Origin: Novosphingopyxis sp965218915
Lineage (GTDB): Bacteria > Pseudomonadota > Alphaproteobacteria > Sphingomonadales > Sphingomonadaceae
Length of the DNA stretch: 64,000 nt
Direction: 5' to 3'
NCBI RefSeq assembly: GCF_965218915.1
Contig: NZ_OZ244708.1
Span: forward strand, 496,001 to 560,000
A program made the position numbers and the translations under genes. This document shows positions 53,533 to 62,543 of the stretch, piece by piece. The first letter of the stretch is position 1, and every line of letters begins with the position of its first letter. Under the pieces are notes generated by a model, which was not told the DNA's origin, searched no databases, and worked only from the letters and a program-made list of their open reading frames with translations.

Positions 53533-55329
53533 TCAGGCGAGCCAGTCGATCGCCAGACAGGTCGCGATCCCCACGCCGAAGGTGAGCGGGATGCCGGCCT
53601 TGAAGAAATCGGTGAATTTGTACCCGCCCGCGGCATAGACCAGCGTGTTGGTCTGGTAACCGATCGGCGTGGCGAAGCTGGCCGATGCGGCGAACATCAC
53701 CGCGATCACCAGCGGGCGCGGCTCCACGCCGAGATCGTTGGCCAGCTGGATCACGATCGGCGTGACGATGATCGCCACCGCGTTGTTGGTGACCACTTCC
53801 GTCAGCAGCACCGAAATGCCGTAGACCGCGAACACCAGCGCCCATGGCGGCACGTCGCGCAGCACCGGGGTGAGCTCGCCCACGATCAGCTTGACGCTGC
53901 CGGCATTGTCGAGCGCCAGGCCGACCGCGAGCATGGCGAAGATCAGCACCAGCACGTTTCCGTCGAGCGAGCTCCACGCCTCCTCCGCGTCGATGCAGCG
54001 GGTGAGCAGGATGGCGCCCACGGCGATGATCGCGGCGATGCCGATCGACAGCACGTCGAAGGCCGACAGCGCGACCACCGCGGCCAGCGCGCCGATGGCG
54101 ATGGGCGCGCGGTCGCGGCGGAACTCGCGCTCCTTGGTTTCGCCGACGCCGTAGAGATTGGGGTTGGCGTACATCGCCTGGATCGCCCCGGTATCGCCGG
54201 TCACCAGGATGCGGTCGACGGCATGGACGCGCGCGCCGGGCAGATCGGGGCCGGGCACCTTGCGGAACCGCGATATGCCGAGGATGCGGACCTTCAGCTC
54301 GGACAGGAAGGGAATGTCGATGAGGCGCTGCCCGATCGAGGGGTGGGTCGGCGCGATCGTCGCCTCGACCAGCGCGCGCGAATTGGCCAGCACGCCCGCA
54401 TCGCCGGCGGTAAGGCCGACCTCGAACTCGGTCGACGAGCGCAGCGACAGCAGTTCGGCGATGGAGCAGCGCAGCACGAGATGATCGTTGGCGCGCAGCA
54501 CCTCGTTCTCGATCCCGGTGCGCTGGAAGCGTCCGGCGCGCTTGATCGCGATTACCTTGACCTTGTCGCGCCGTGTCAGCGGCAGGTCGGACAATAGCCT
54601 GCCGACATGTTCGCTATCGTGCCGCACGCGCAGTTCGGTCAAAAAGCCGCTCGCCTCCTGCCCCAGCGACGGACCGTTCTCGTCCTTGTCGGGCAGGAAC
54701 CAGCGGCTGACGAAATAGAGCATCGCGGCGCCCACCGCGCCCGCGATGAGGCCATAGGGTGTGATCGAGAAGATCCCGAAGCCCGCCAGCCCGGCATCGC
54801 GCGCGACGGAATCGACGAGCAGGTTGGTCGAGGTCCCGATCAGCGTGGTCGTACCGCCGAGGATGCAGATGTAGCTCAAGGGGATCAGCAACCGCTTGGC
54901 GCTGGTGCCGAGCGCGTGGGAGAGGCGCATGATGATCGGGATCATCACCACCACCACCGGCGTGTTGTTCATGAAAGCCGAAGCGAAGAATACGCCGATC
55001 ATCATCTCGAAAATGGCGAGCTGCGGGCGTTTCTTGGCCCGCGATATGATCGCGCTGGCGATCGCGTCCATCGTGCCGGTGCGCAGCAGGGCGCCGGACA
55101 ATATGAACATAGCGGCGATGGTGATCGGCGCGGAGTTGGAGAACACGGAAAACAGCCCGTCGCCGTCGAGGATGCCGAGGAACAAAAAGGTGCAGGCGCC
55201 GAGGATCGCGACGACCGTCGCCGGAAAGCGCTCCATCACGAAGCCGACGAACATCAGCGTCAGGATGACGAGGCCAATGATTGCCTGATGCTGAGCGATG
55301 AGGGCGCGGAAGGCTTCGATCAGGAACAT
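53533..55329 (-). CDS. SLC13/DASS-family permease with TrkA_C-like insert
   Basis: A 598-residue inner-membrane transporter. Signature stretches include FMNNTPVVVVMIPIIMRLS and ICILGGTTTLIGTSTNLLVD in the first half, and NNAVAIIVTPIVIQLA with FATPIGYQTNTLVYAAGGY in the second half, matching divalent-anion/sodium symporters. Between the halves sit two TrkA_C-like cytoplasmic domains (HVGRLLSDLPLTRRDKVKVIAIKRAGRF.., ILGISRFRKVPGPDLPGARVH). Such proteins move dicarboxylates, sulfate or related anions; the substrate cannot be told. It begins at ATG 55329. Confidence 0.9.
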   Translation of the reverse strand: MFLIEAFRALIAQHQAIIGLVILTLMFVGFVMERFPATVVAILGACTFLFLGILDGDGLFSVFSNSAPITIAAMFILSGALLRTGTMDAIASAIISRAKKRPQLAIFEMMIGVFFASAFMNNTPVVVVMIPIIMRLSHALGTSAKRLLIPLSYICILGGTTTLIGTSTNLLVDSVARDAGLAGFGIFSITPYGLIAGAVGAAMLYFVSRWFLPDKDENGPSLGQEASGFLTELRVRHDSEHVGRLLSDLPLTRRDKVKVIAIKRAGRFQRTGIENEVLRANDHLVLRCSIAELLSLRSSTEFEVGLTAGDAGVLANSRALVEATIAPTHPSIGQRLIDIPFLSELKVRILGISRFRKVPGPDLPGARVHAVDRILVTGDTGAIQAMYANPNLYGVGETKEREFRRDRAPIAIGALAAVVALSAFDVLSIGIAAIIAVGAILLTRCIDAEEAWSSLDGNVLVLIFAMLAVGLALDNAGSVKLIVGELTPVLRDVPPWALVFAVYGISVLLTEVVTNNAVAIIVTPIVIQLANDLGVEPRPLVIAVMFAASASFATPIGYQTNTLVYAAGGYKFTDFFKAGIPLTFGVGIATCLAIDWLA

Positions 55330-55681
55330 AAGGACGTCGTTAGGGCGGTTTGGGGCGCGGCACTAGTGCGATCGCATGGCATGACAGCCGACCTTAACTT
55401 GTCAAACTTTACGCCAAAGGTGGGTTTTATAAAAAATCGTTCGCAATAAGCCGTCGTTCCGAGATGCCTGGCGAGGTTTTACAAGGATTATTCCACTCAT
55501 AAATCATAACCTATCCGGTTATCATAAAGGGCGTGTGTAGGACAGCGTTTTCTGCGGCGAGAAGCGGGAGGGGCGAACCGATACCGAAGGGGATTGTTCC
55601 GGCAATTGGATAGATTGCTAACATAGTCTGACGAAAGCTCGCTTATCGTCTGAATAAAGGACAATTCCCGTCCATGTTTGT

Positions 55682-55759
55682 TCGTCATGCCAGCGAAAGC
55701 TGGCATCTCGGGCGTTTGCGCTGCGCGGCTCGAGACCCCAGCTTTCGCTGGGGTGACGA
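55682..55759. repeat. Dispersed palindromic repeat, short form
   Basis: TCGTCATGCCAGCGAAAGCT at the left and AGCTTTCGCTGGGGTGACGA at the right form inverted arms around a 40-bp middle. It is the same family as 17362-17478 and 62544-62660 but lacks the inner 25-bp palindrome, so it shows the empty site. The surrounding 55330-55849 has no gene. Confidence 0.85.
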
Positions 55760-55849
55760 GGGAAAAGTGGCAAATAAGATTTGTACGCAGTCATCAGCTT
55801 GGATGTGGCCGGACCAGGCCCCGCGGGCAGTGTCCCCACGCGGCCTCCC

Positions 55850-56935
55850 TCACGTTCCGCATTGCGCGCGGTGGAGCAGGAACTGGTCGGCCAGCACCAG
55901 CGCCATCATCGCCGCGACCACCGGCACGCCGCGGATGCCGACGCAAGGGTCGTGGCGGCCCCTGGTCGAGATGTCGGTGGCCTCGGACTTTCCGTCTTGA
56001 TCGGGACGGGTGATCGTCGGCACCGGCGTCAGGATCGAGCTGGTCGGCTTGAACGCGGCGCGGCAGGTCACCGGCTGGCCGGTGGCGATGCCGCCCGCCA
56101 CGCCGCCGGCGTGGTTGGCGAGAAAAACCGGGCCGTCCACGCCCGGCCGCATCGGATCGGCGTTTTGTTCGCCCGACAGGCGCGCGGCGGCGAACCCATC
56201 GCCGATCTCCACGCCCTTGACCGCGTTGATGCTCATCATCGCGGCGGCCAGCGAGGCGTCGAGTTTGGCGTAGACCGGCGCGCCCCAACCGGCCGGAACG
56301 CCGGTTGCCTCGCAGGCGACGACCGCGCCGAGCGACGAACCGGCCTTGCGTGCGTTGTCGATGAGATTTTCCCAGCGGGCCGCAGCCTCTGGATCGGGAC
56401 AGAAGAAGGGATTGCTGCCAATGACTTCTGCATCGAAGCGCTCCGGATCGATCCGGTCGCCGCCGAGCTCGTCGGTCCAGGCGCGGATCGTCACGCCGGG
56501 AACGATCAACCTCGCCACCGCGCCCGCCGCCACGCGCATCGCGGTCTCGCGCGCGCTCGACCGGCCGCCGCCGCGATAATCGCGAAAGCCATATTTGGCG
56601 TCATAGGCATAATCGGCATGGCCCGGGCGATAGGCCTTGGCGACGTCGGAATAGTCCTTAGAGCGCTGGTCGACATTCTCGATCATCAGGCTGATCGGCG
56701 TGCCGGTGGTGCGGCCTTCGAATGTCCCGGACAAAATGCGCACTTCGTCCGGTTCGCGCCGCTGCGTGGTGAAGCGCGACGTGCCGGGGCGGCGTGCGTC
56801 GAGGAAGGGCTGGATATCGGTCTCGCTCAGCGCGATGCCGGGAGGGCAGCCGTCGACCACGCAGCCGATCGCGGGGCCATGGCTCTCGCCCCAGGTGGTC
56901 ACGCGCAGGAGATGGCCGAAGCTGTTGTGGCTCAT
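55850..56935 (-). CDS. aroC: Chorismate synthase
   Basis: A 361-residue enzyme that makes chorismate from EPSP using reduced FMN, the last step of the shikimate pathway. Typical boxes are TTWGESHGPAIGCVVDGCPPG at the N-terminus (with the catalytic His of ESHG), RPGHADYAYDAKYGFRDYRGGGRSSARET, and DPCVGIRGVPVVAAM at the C-terminus. Length is normal. Its ATG overlaps the stop of the VOC gene (ATGA). A diverged copy of its first 34 codons lies at 57318-57446. Confidence 0.97.
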   Translation of the reverse strand: MSHNSFGHLLRVTTWGESHGPAIGCVVDGCPPGIALSETDIQPFLDARRPGTSRFTTQRREPDEVRILSGTFEGRTTGTPISLMIENVDQRSKDYSDVAKAYRPGHADYAYDAKYGFRDYRGGGRSSARETAMRVAAGAVARLIVPGVTIRAWTDELGGDRIDPERFDAEVIGSNPFFCPDPEAAARWENLIDNARKAGSSLGAVVACEATGVPAGWGAPVYAKLDASLAAAMMSINAVKGVEIGDGFAAARLSGEQNADPMRPGVDGPVFLANHAGGVAGGIATGQPVTCRAAFKPTSSILTPVPTITRPDQDGKSEATDISTRGRHDPCVGIRGVPVVAAMMALVLADQFLLHRAQCGT

Positions 56936-57321
56936 ATTTCCCTCTCCCCCGAGGGGGGAGGGGCCGCGCTAGCGATGAATTCCAAACGGTTGCCGAAGGG
57001 ATCTTCGGTGAAGAAGCGTGCCCGGCCTTCGATGAGGTCGGCTCCGGTGATAGTAGCGCCCATGCTTGCCAGCTTATCTCTCAATGCGGCGAGATCGTCG
57101 ATAGACAAGGCGATATGAGCCTTTTTGGCTGGGCGAAAGTGCGGATCGACACCGCAATGCAGTTGCAGCGTTTCGAGCGCGAACCAGCAGCCGCCATTGC
57201 CGGAAAGATCGGCGGGCTTGGGAAGCTCCCGCAGACCCAGCGCATCTCCGAAAAAATTTCGTGCTGCCTTCTCCCCTCCGAAAGGGATCGCGATCTGGAC
57301 ATGATCGAGCCGGGTGGTCAT
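56932..57321 (-). CDS. VOC-superfamily (glyoxalase/bleomycin-resistance-like) protein
   Basis: A 129-residue VOC protein made of paired beta-alpha-beta modules: RLDHVQIAIPFGGEKAARNFFGDALGL, ELPKPADLSGNGGCWFALETLQLHCGV, and in the second half KAHIALSIDDLAALRDKLASMGATI, RARFFTEDPFGNRLEFI. The conserved His in LDHVQIAI and the Glu in NRLEFI are the usual metal ligands. The ATG at 57321 overlaps the stop of an aroC fragment ORF (ATGA) and its stop overlaps the aroC ATG. Function is not predictable beyond the superfamily; dioxygenase, lyase and resistance proteins share this fold. Confidence 0.85.
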   Translation of the reverse strand: MTTRLDHVQIAIPFGGEKAARNFFGDALGLRELPKPADLSGNGGCWFALETLQLHCGVDPHFRPAKKAHIALSIDDLAALRDKLASMGATITGADLIEGRARFFTEDPFGNRLEFIASAAPPPSGEREI

Positions 57322-57446
57322 GGTCCGTGCCTCTCCGGCTCGCCCATGCCGGGCGGGCAGCCGTCGATCACGCAATCGATTGCGGGGGCGTGGCTTTCGC
57401 CCCAGGTCGTCACGCGCAGCAGATGGCCGAAGCTGTGGTGGCTCAT
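57318..57446 (-). pseudogene. aroC 5'-end duplication (42-codon ORF)
   Basis: The ORF starts MSHHSFGHLLRVTTWGESHA and ends GEPERHGP. Its first 34 codons match the start of aroC at 90 of 102 bases, with 6 synonymous and 5 amino-acid changes, among them Gly20Ala and Gly24Asp in the catalytic region. It then stops at the ATGA shared with the VOC gene. It cannot be an enzyme, but its translation start may drive the VOC gene. Confidence 0.85.
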
Positions 57447-57497
57447 CGCGCCGTTTCGAGGCGAATGTCGATCGTCACTCGCCAGTGACCGCCCGGT

Positions 57498-57752
57498 TCA
57501 CGCAGCCCGCGGCTTGGCTCGGCTGATATCGCCGAAACCTTTTAAAATGCCTTCCACCGAGATGTCTTCGTCTAGCGCATCCCAGTGGATACCGGCGGGG
57601 CTCAGTTCATATGCCTTCAACTCATCGCGCGTGGCGTGAAGCAGGCGCGGATACCAGGCGATCGGTACAGACACGATCCGGCCGTCATCGAGCGCGACGC
57701 TCATCGCGTCCTCGGTAAATTCCACCCATGTCGGCTCAGGCAAAGAATACAT
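57498..57752 (-). CDS. DUF2442 protein
   Basis: An 84-residue protein in the DUF2442 family: PTWVEFTEDAMSVALDDGRI, SVPIAWYPRLLHATRDELKAY, SPAGIHWDALDEDISVEGIL. The ATG at 57752 is chosen, since the longer frame from 57773 starts with an unrelated stretch that overlaps the neighbouring DUF4160 frame. DUF2442 and DUF4160 genes are usually adjacent, as here, and are suspected toxin-antitoxin-like pairs. The partner is broken in this locus. Confidence 0.85.
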   Translation of the reverse strand: MYSLPEPTWVEFTEDAMSVALDDGRIVSVPIAWYPRLLHATRDELKAYELSPAGIHWDALDEDISVEGILKGFGDISRAKPRAA

Positions 57753-57977
57753 CCCATTCTTCCTCGAATTCATCTCTATGCGTTTGCGCTACCATCACCA
57801 GCTTACGCAAGGTGCGGGAGTCAAACCGCTTGTTTCATGCTACCCGAACGATCGGCGTGAGCCAAATCTTGGCTTCGCACCCGTCCTTTCGCACGTGGAC
57901 ATGCGGCGGCTCGAGCGGAATTCCTTCATGGGCGTAGAAAAAGAAGCGAAAACCTTCCAGCTGAGCAGGACCGGCAT
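57737..57977 (-). pseudogene. DUF4160 gene with frameshift and stop
   Basis: The body reads LEGFRFFFYAHEGIPLEPPH and VHVRKDGCEAKIWLTPIVRV, then a TGA stop, then NKRFDSRTLRKLVMVAQTHR and DEFEEEWDVFFA: clearly DUF4160. The only nearby start, ATG 57977 (MPVLL), is one base out of frame with the body, so a deletion separates them, and TGA replaces the Trp expected after VRVA. ATG 57977 overlaps the fabI stop. Confidence 0.85.
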
Positions 57978-58780
57978 CAGTCCAGCGCGATGTCGGGCGC
58001 GTCCTCGGCCTTCATGCCGATGGTGTGATAGCCCGCGTCGACATGGTGGACCTCGCCGGTCACCCCGCTCGCCAGATCGCTGAGCAGATACAGCCCGGCG
58101 CCGCCGACATCCTCGATCGTGACGTTGCGGCGCAGCGGCGAATTGAGCTCGTTCCATTTCAGGATGTAGCGGAAATCGCCGATACCGCTGGCGGCCAGCG
58201 TCTTGATCGGCCCGGCGCTCACCGCGTTCACGCGGATGTTCTCGGGACCCAGATCGACGGCGAGATACTGGACGCTGCTCTCCAGCGCGGCCTTGGCCAC
58301 GCCCATGACGTTGTAATGCGGGATGACCTTTTCGGCGCCGTAATAGGTCAGCGTCAGCACCGCTCCGCCGTTCTTCATCAGCGGCCGCGCGGCGCGGGTG
58401 ACCGCGACCAGCGAATAGGCGCTGACGTTCATCGTCATCAGGAAATTGTCGAGGCTGGTGTCGACATATTTGCCGCGCAGCTCGTTCTTGTCCGAAAAGC
58501 CGATGGCGTGGACGAGGAAGTCGATGCCGTCCCAGCGCTCGGCCAGGGCGGCGAAAGCGGTATCGATAGAGTCCTGCTTGGACGCATCGCAAGGGATGCA
58601 GAAATCCGAGCCCAGTTGCTCCGCCAGCGGCCGCACGCGCTTTTCCAGCGCCTCGCCGAGATAGCTGAACGCCAGCTGCGCGCCATGTTCGGCGAGCTTC
58701 CGCGCTATGCCCCAAGCCAGCGACTTTTCATTGGCGAGCCCCATGATGAGCCCGCGCTTGCCGTGCATCAGTCCGGTCAT
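57977..58780 (-). CDS. fabI: Enoyl-[acyl-carrier-protein] reductase (NADH)
   Basis: A 267-residue cytoplasmic reductase of fatty-acid elongation. The FabI Rossmann start GKRGLIMGLANEKSLAWGIA, the SxxAYS-like SAYSLVAVTRAA, and the catalytic Tyr and Lys in YYGAEKVIPHYNVMGVAKAAL are visible; LAASGIGDFRYILKWNELNSPLRR and TGEVHHVDAGYH complete the family pattern. Length is typical. Its start overlaps the BrkB-family gene by 4 bp, and the DUF4160 pseudogene begins at its stop. Confidence 0.97.
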   Translation of the reverse strand: MTGLMHGKRGLIMGLANEKSLAWGIARKLAEHGAQLAFSYLGEALEKRVRPLAEQLGSDFCIPCDASKQDSIDTAFAALAERWDGIDFLVHAIGFSDKNELRGKYVDTSLDNFLMTMNVSAYSLVAVTRAARPLMKNGGAVLTLTYYGAEKVIPHYNVMGVAKAALESSVQYLAVDLGPENIRVNAVSAGPIKTLAASGIGDFRYILKWNELNSPLRRNVTIEDVGGAGLYLLSDLASGVTGEVHHVDAGYHTIGMKAEDAPDIALD

Positions 58781-59748
58781 GCGTCTTGTTCTCCTTGGCC
58801 CCGCTCTACATCGCCCGGGCCTTCATTGGCCAGCGCCGCGTTGAGGTGCGCGCCCGTTACCATGCCGAGCCCGATGAGATAGAAGAAGATCAGCGCGATG
58901 ATCGCTCCGGCGAGGCTGCCATAGGTCAGATCGTAATTGGTCGCATTGGCCAGAAACAGCGGCAGGATCATGGTCGAGGCGAGCCACCATCCGCTCACCA
59001 GCACCGCGCCCGGCCATTTCGGCGAGCCGGAGCCGCGATAACGCCGCGGCGTGATCGAGCGGAACAGGATGTAGAGCGCGGCGAACAGCACGAGGAAGGG
59101 GATGATGCGCCCGATGGAGAGAATCCGCGACACGTTCTGCGCCCAGGGGAGATAGGTATAGGCGAACTGTTCCGCGCCGGTCACCAGCACCTGCGTCGAA
59201 AAGGCGAGCATCGCCAGGATGACCGCGCCGATGATGATCGCGACCGAACGCAGCCGGTACTGCCAGAACGGCCGCTGCGCCTCGGTGCCGTAGGCATCGT
59301 GCAGGATCGCGCGGATCGTTTCGATCAGGCTGCCGGTGGTCCACAGGCCGACCACGGCGCTGAGCCACAGCACCGGACCCGAGCGCGCGGTCATCGCGCT
59401 CTCGACCGGGGTGCGCAGCGCGTCGCCGACGCTGCTGGGCACGGTCTGTAGGAAGCTCTGGATCAGATCGAAGCCCAACTGCGTGCGCCCGAAAAAGCCG
59501 GCCACGGCGGCGGCGACGATGAAGAAGGCGAACACCGCGAGCAGCGAGAGATAGGCGAAGTTGCCGGCCTGGGTGAAGCCGTCGGTATAGACGCCGACGG
59601 CGGTGCGCTTGACCACCTCGACCGTCTTGGCGCCCGGCCGCAGCCGGTGGAACCAGTGCGCCTCGGTCTCCTCGTTCCGCTCGCGCTTGCGGCGGCGCAA
59701 GACCGTTCTGCGCCGAGCCTCCGGCGAGAGCGGGCTATGCTCAGACAC
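58777..59748 (-). CDS. YihY/BrkB-family membrane protein
   Basis: A 323-residue inner-membrane protein with six or so helices: FAYLSLLAVFAFFIVAAAVAGF, PVLWLSAVVGLWTTGSLIET, SVAIIIGAVILAMLAFSTQV, IIPFLVLFAALYILF, and a late GSLAGAIIALIFFYLIGLG. The order and the WLASTMILPLFLANATNYDLTYGSL region match the YihY/virulence factor BrkB family. The cytoplasmic N-terminus is strongly basic. It overlaps the neighbours on both sides (8 bp with the DnaJ-like gene, 4 bp with fabI). The function of the family is not established. Confidence 0.9.
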   Translation of the reverse strand: MSEHSPLSPEARRRTVLRRRKRERNEETEAHWFHRLRPGAKTVEVVKRTAVGVYTDGFTQAGNFAYLSLLAVFAFFIVAAAVAGFFGRTQLGFDLIQSFLQTVPSSVGDALRTPVESAMTARSGPVLWLSAVVGLWTTGSLIETIRAILHDAYGTEAQRPFWQYRLRSVAIIIGAVILAMLAFSTQVLVTGAEQFAYTYLPWAQNVSRILSIGRIIPFLVLFAALYILFRSITPRRYRGSGSPKWPGAVLVSGWWLASTMILPLFLANATNYDLTYGSLAGAIIALIFFYLIGLGMVTGAHLNAALANEGPGDVERGQGEQDA

Positions 59749-60691
59749 CCAGCGCGTCCCGGACGCCGCCCGGCGCCTCCCAGCCTTCGACGAATTGCTT
59801 CAGCGCGGCGTCGCCTTGCGGAATTTCGATCATCAGCCGCACCAGCTGGTCGCCGCGCCCGCCGCTTTTGGCGCTGAACCCCTTGCCCTTGAGGCGCAGC
59901 GTCTTGCCCGAGCTCGATCCGGGCGGCACCGTCAGCATGACCGCGCCGTCCACCGTCGGCACGCGGACCTTGCCGCCGGTTACCGCTTCGGCCAGCGTGA
60001 TCGGCAGGTCGAGCCGGATGGTGTCTCCGTCGCGCTCGTAAAAAGGATGTCCGCCGATCTGCACGGTGACGATGCCGTCGCCGACGCCGCCCGGCCCCTG
60101 CTGGCCTTTGCCCGCGAGCCTTATCTGCTGTCCGTCGACCAGTCCGGCCGGAAGCTTGAGGTCGATGGTCTTGCCGTCGGCCAGCGTGATGCGCTGGTCC
60201 TCGCGGGTGGCGGCGTCGGTGAAGCTCACCTGCATGCGATAGGCGATGTTGGCGCCCTTGGCTGGGGGCGCGGAACGGGCACCGGCGCGTCCGAACGGGC
60301 TCGATCGCTGCTGGCGCGCGCCGCCGGCACCGCCGAACAGTCCCTCGAACAGATCGCCGAGATCGACCTCCTCGCCAGCCGCGCCCGTGAAGCCGCCCTG
60401 CGATCCGGCGGCTCTGCGAAAGCCGCCCCCGGGCCCGGCCTCGCCGCCATAGCCGAACGGCCCGCGCGGATTGCCGTCGCCGTCGATCTCGCCGCGGTCG
60501 AACGCCGCGCGTTTGTCTTTGTCGGTCAGCAGATCATAGGCCTGCGTGACCCGGCTGAACCGGTCGGACGCGGCGGGATTGTCCTTGTTCTTGTCCGGGT
60601 GCAGCTGCTTGGCGAGCTTGCGATAAGCGGTCTTGATCGCTTTCTCGTCGGCGTCGCGGGATACGCCCAATGTCGCATAGGGATCGGCCAT
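59741..60691 (-). CDS. DnaJ-class co-chaperone (CbpA-like)
   Basis: A 316-residue J-protein. The J domain fills residues 1-70 (DPYATLGVSRDADEKAIKTAY, with HPD in LHPDKNKDNP). A Gly-rich linker (GGEAGPGGGFRRAAGSQGG) precedes the DnaJ C-terminal substrate domains (ILTLADG-like ITLADGKTIDLKLPAG, FYERDGDTIRLDLPITLAEAVTGG, LRLKGKGFSAKSGGRGD). The zinc-finger cysteines of DnaJ are absent, which makes it CbpA-type. The ATG at 60691 (MADPYATL) is preferred to the in-frame codon at 60730. It would stimulate DnaK. Confidence 0.92.
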   Translation of the reverse strand: MADPYATLGVSRDADEKAIKTAYRKLAKQLHPDKNKDNPAASDRFSRVTQAYDLLTDKDKRAAFDRGEIDGDGNPRGPFGYGGEAGPGGGFRRAAGSQGGFTGAAGEEVDLGDLFEGLFGGAGGARQQRSSPFGRAGARSAPPAKGANIAYRMQVSFTDAATREDQRITLADGKTIDLKLPAGLVDGQQIRLAGKGQQGPGGVGDGIVTVQIGGHPFYERDGDTIRLDLPITLAEAVTGGKVRVPTVDGAVMLTVPPGSSSGKTLRLKGKGFSAKSGGRGDQLVRLMIEIPQGDAALKQFVEGWEAPGGVRDALGV

Positions 60692-60807
60692 GGCCAGAGA
60701 GTTAGGATGCGCAGGCGCCGAGGGCAACAAATGCGTGACGCGCCCGCTCTCGATATATGTCCCCCTTTGGCTCGACCATCACGGCGGCCTTCGCTACAGC
60801 GGCGGGC

Positions 60808-61398
60808 ATGGCCGACGATCCCCTTGCCCTGTTCGACCGCTGGTTCGCCGAAGCGCAGGAGTCCGAGCCGAACGATCCCGACGCCATGGCGCTGGCGACC
60901 GCCGACGCCGAAGGCCGACCGTCGGTGCGCATGGTGCTGCTGAAGGATCACGGGCCGGACGGCTTCGCTTTCTATACCAATTTGGAGAGCCGCAAGGGCG
61001 CCGAACTGACCGCCAATCCGCAGGCCGCGCTGCTGTTTCACTGGAAATCGCTGCGCCGGCAGATTCGCATCGCGGGGCCGGTCGCGCGGGTTTGCGATGC
61101 TGTCGCCGATGCGTATTTCGCCAGCCGAGGGCGCGATTCGCAGATCGGGGCCTGGGCTTCGGACCAGTCGCGTGCCCTCGACCGGCGCGGCACGTTCATC
61201 AAGCGTTTCGAGCAATATGAGCACGAGTTCCGGGGCCGCGACGTGCTGCGCCCGCCGCATTGGTCGGGCTTTCGGCTGACGCCCGAGCGGATCGAATTCT
61301 GGCAGGACCGCGAACACCGGCTGCACGAGCGCCGCCTGTTCCAGCGCGATGGCGATCCTGCAAACGGGGGCTGGAGCGAAGGGCTTCTGTATCCATGA
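60808..61398 (+). CDS. pdxH: Pyridoxamine 5'-phosphate oxidase
   Basis: A 196-residue FMN enzyme that makes pyridoxal 5'-phosphate. Visible motifs are RMVLLKDHGPDGFAFYTNLE, SRKGAELTANPQAALLFHWK, SLRRQIRIAGPV, QIGAWASDQSR and the C-terminal RPPHWSGFRLTPERIEFWQD with RLHERR. Starting at ATG 60808 (MADDPLALFDRWF) gives the usual family length and a GGCGGGC directly upstream; an in-frame ATG at 60757 would add 17 residues not typical of the family. It diverges from the dnaJ-like gene. Confidence 0.95.
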   Translation: MADDPLALFDRWFAEAQESEPNDPDAMALATADAEGRPSVRMVLLKDHGPDGFAFYTNLESRKGAELTANPQAALLFHWKSLRRQIRIAGPVARVCDAVADAYFASRGRDSQIGAWASDQSRALDRRGTFIKRFEQYEHEFRGRDVLRPPHWSGFRLTPERIEFWQDREHRLHERRLFQRDGDPANGGWSEGLLYP

Positions 61399-61467
61399 TT
61401 TTTGGATCGTCATTACGAGCCGCAGGCTTCGTTGCCCTTCGGGCGCCTCGCAATGGCGGGGTGTAAA

Positions 61468-62421
61468 ATGATCGACGCTGCCACCAAAAAACGGCCCGGG
61501 CCGCCGCTCAATGTGCGCGCCGCCGTGGCCAGCGTCGCCACCGCGCTGTTCCTGCTCGCACTCAAAAGCTGGGCGGCGGTCGCGACCGGGTCGGTCGCCA
61601 TGCTCGGCTCGCTCGCCGATACCGCGCTCGATCTGGTCGCCTCGCTCGTGCTGCTGCTGAGCGTGCGCTACGCCGCGATGCCGCCGGACGAGGACCACCG
61701 GTTCGGGCACGGCAAGGCCGAATCGCTCGCCGCTTTGTTTCAGGTCGCGCTGATCGCCGTCTCGGCCGCGCTGATCGCCTGGCGCGCGACCGGGCGGCTG
61801 ATGAGCGGCGCCGTCACGGTCGAGGCGGAATCGGGGATCATCGTGTCGGTGATCGCGATTTTGGCCACCTTTGCGTTGATCGCCTACCAGAAGAGCGTCA
61901 TCCGGCGCACCGGTTCGGTAGCGATCGCGGCCGACAATCTGCATTATCAGAGCGATCTGCTGCTGAACCTGTCGGTGATCGCCGCACTCGCGATCGACGC
62001 GGCGCTGGGCATCGGCTGGGTCGACCCGCTGTTCGGCGTGGCGATCGCCCTGTGGCTGAGCTGGGGCGCGTGGCGCGGCGCGGCGCGCGCGATCGACCAA
62101 TTGATGGACAAGGAGTGGCCGGACGAAAAGCGGCTGCGCTTCATCGCGGTGGCCCATCGTCATGACGAGCTGAAAAACCTTCACGATCTGCGCACCCGCA
62201 CCAGCGGCAACCGCGATTTCGCGCAATTCCACGTCGACATGCCCGCGGACATGACGGTAGCGCAGAGCCACGGCATCATCCACCGCGTCGAGGAGGATCT
62301 GTGCGCGCATTTCCCCGAAGTGGAGGTATTGATCCACATCGATCCCGAGGGTCATGTCGACGAGCCGGACAATCCGCTGGTCGAGGAGGACCAGTTCAGG
62401 AAGCTGGAGGAGGGAGATTAG
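61468..62421 (+). CDS. Cation diffusion facilitator (FieF-like)
   Basis: A 317-residue inner-membrane metal/proton antiporter. It has six helices with the metal-site motifs LADTALDLVASLVLL (first DxxxD) and AADNLHYQSDLLLNLSVI (HxxxD), with DEDHRFGHGKAESLAAL between. The cytoplasmic tail holds KNLHDLRTRTSGNRDFAQFHVD and EVLIHIDPEG, as in FieF. Substrates are usually Zn or Fe; specificity is not clear. ATG 61468 is chosen because the helices follow closely; upstream in-frame sequence runs through a dispersed repeat (TCGTCATTACGAGC at 61409). Confidence 0.93.
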   Translation: MIDAATKKRPGPPLNVRAAVASVATALFLLALKSWAAVATGSVAMLGSLADTALDLVASLVLLLSVRYAAMPPDEDHRFGHGKAESLAALFQVALIAVSAALIAWRATGRLMSGAVTVEAESGIIVSVIAILATFALIAYQKSVIRRTGSVAIAADNLHYQSDLLLNLSVIAALAIDAALGIGWVDPLFGVAIALWLSWGAWRGAARAIDQLMDKEWPDEKRLRFIAVAHRHDELKNLHDLRTRTSGNRDFAQFHVDMPADMTVAQSHGIIHRVEEDLCAHFPEVEVLIHIDPEGHVDEPDNPLVEEDQFRKLEEGD

Positions 62422-62543
62422 CGAGCCCCCACCCCTCACAACAGTCTTCCATCCGTTCGTCCCGAGCTTGTCGAGGGCGGTTGTGTCTGCTGCAAACCCG
62501 GTGTGACGAAAATCAGAAACAGGTTCTTCCGCGCCCCCTTTTT

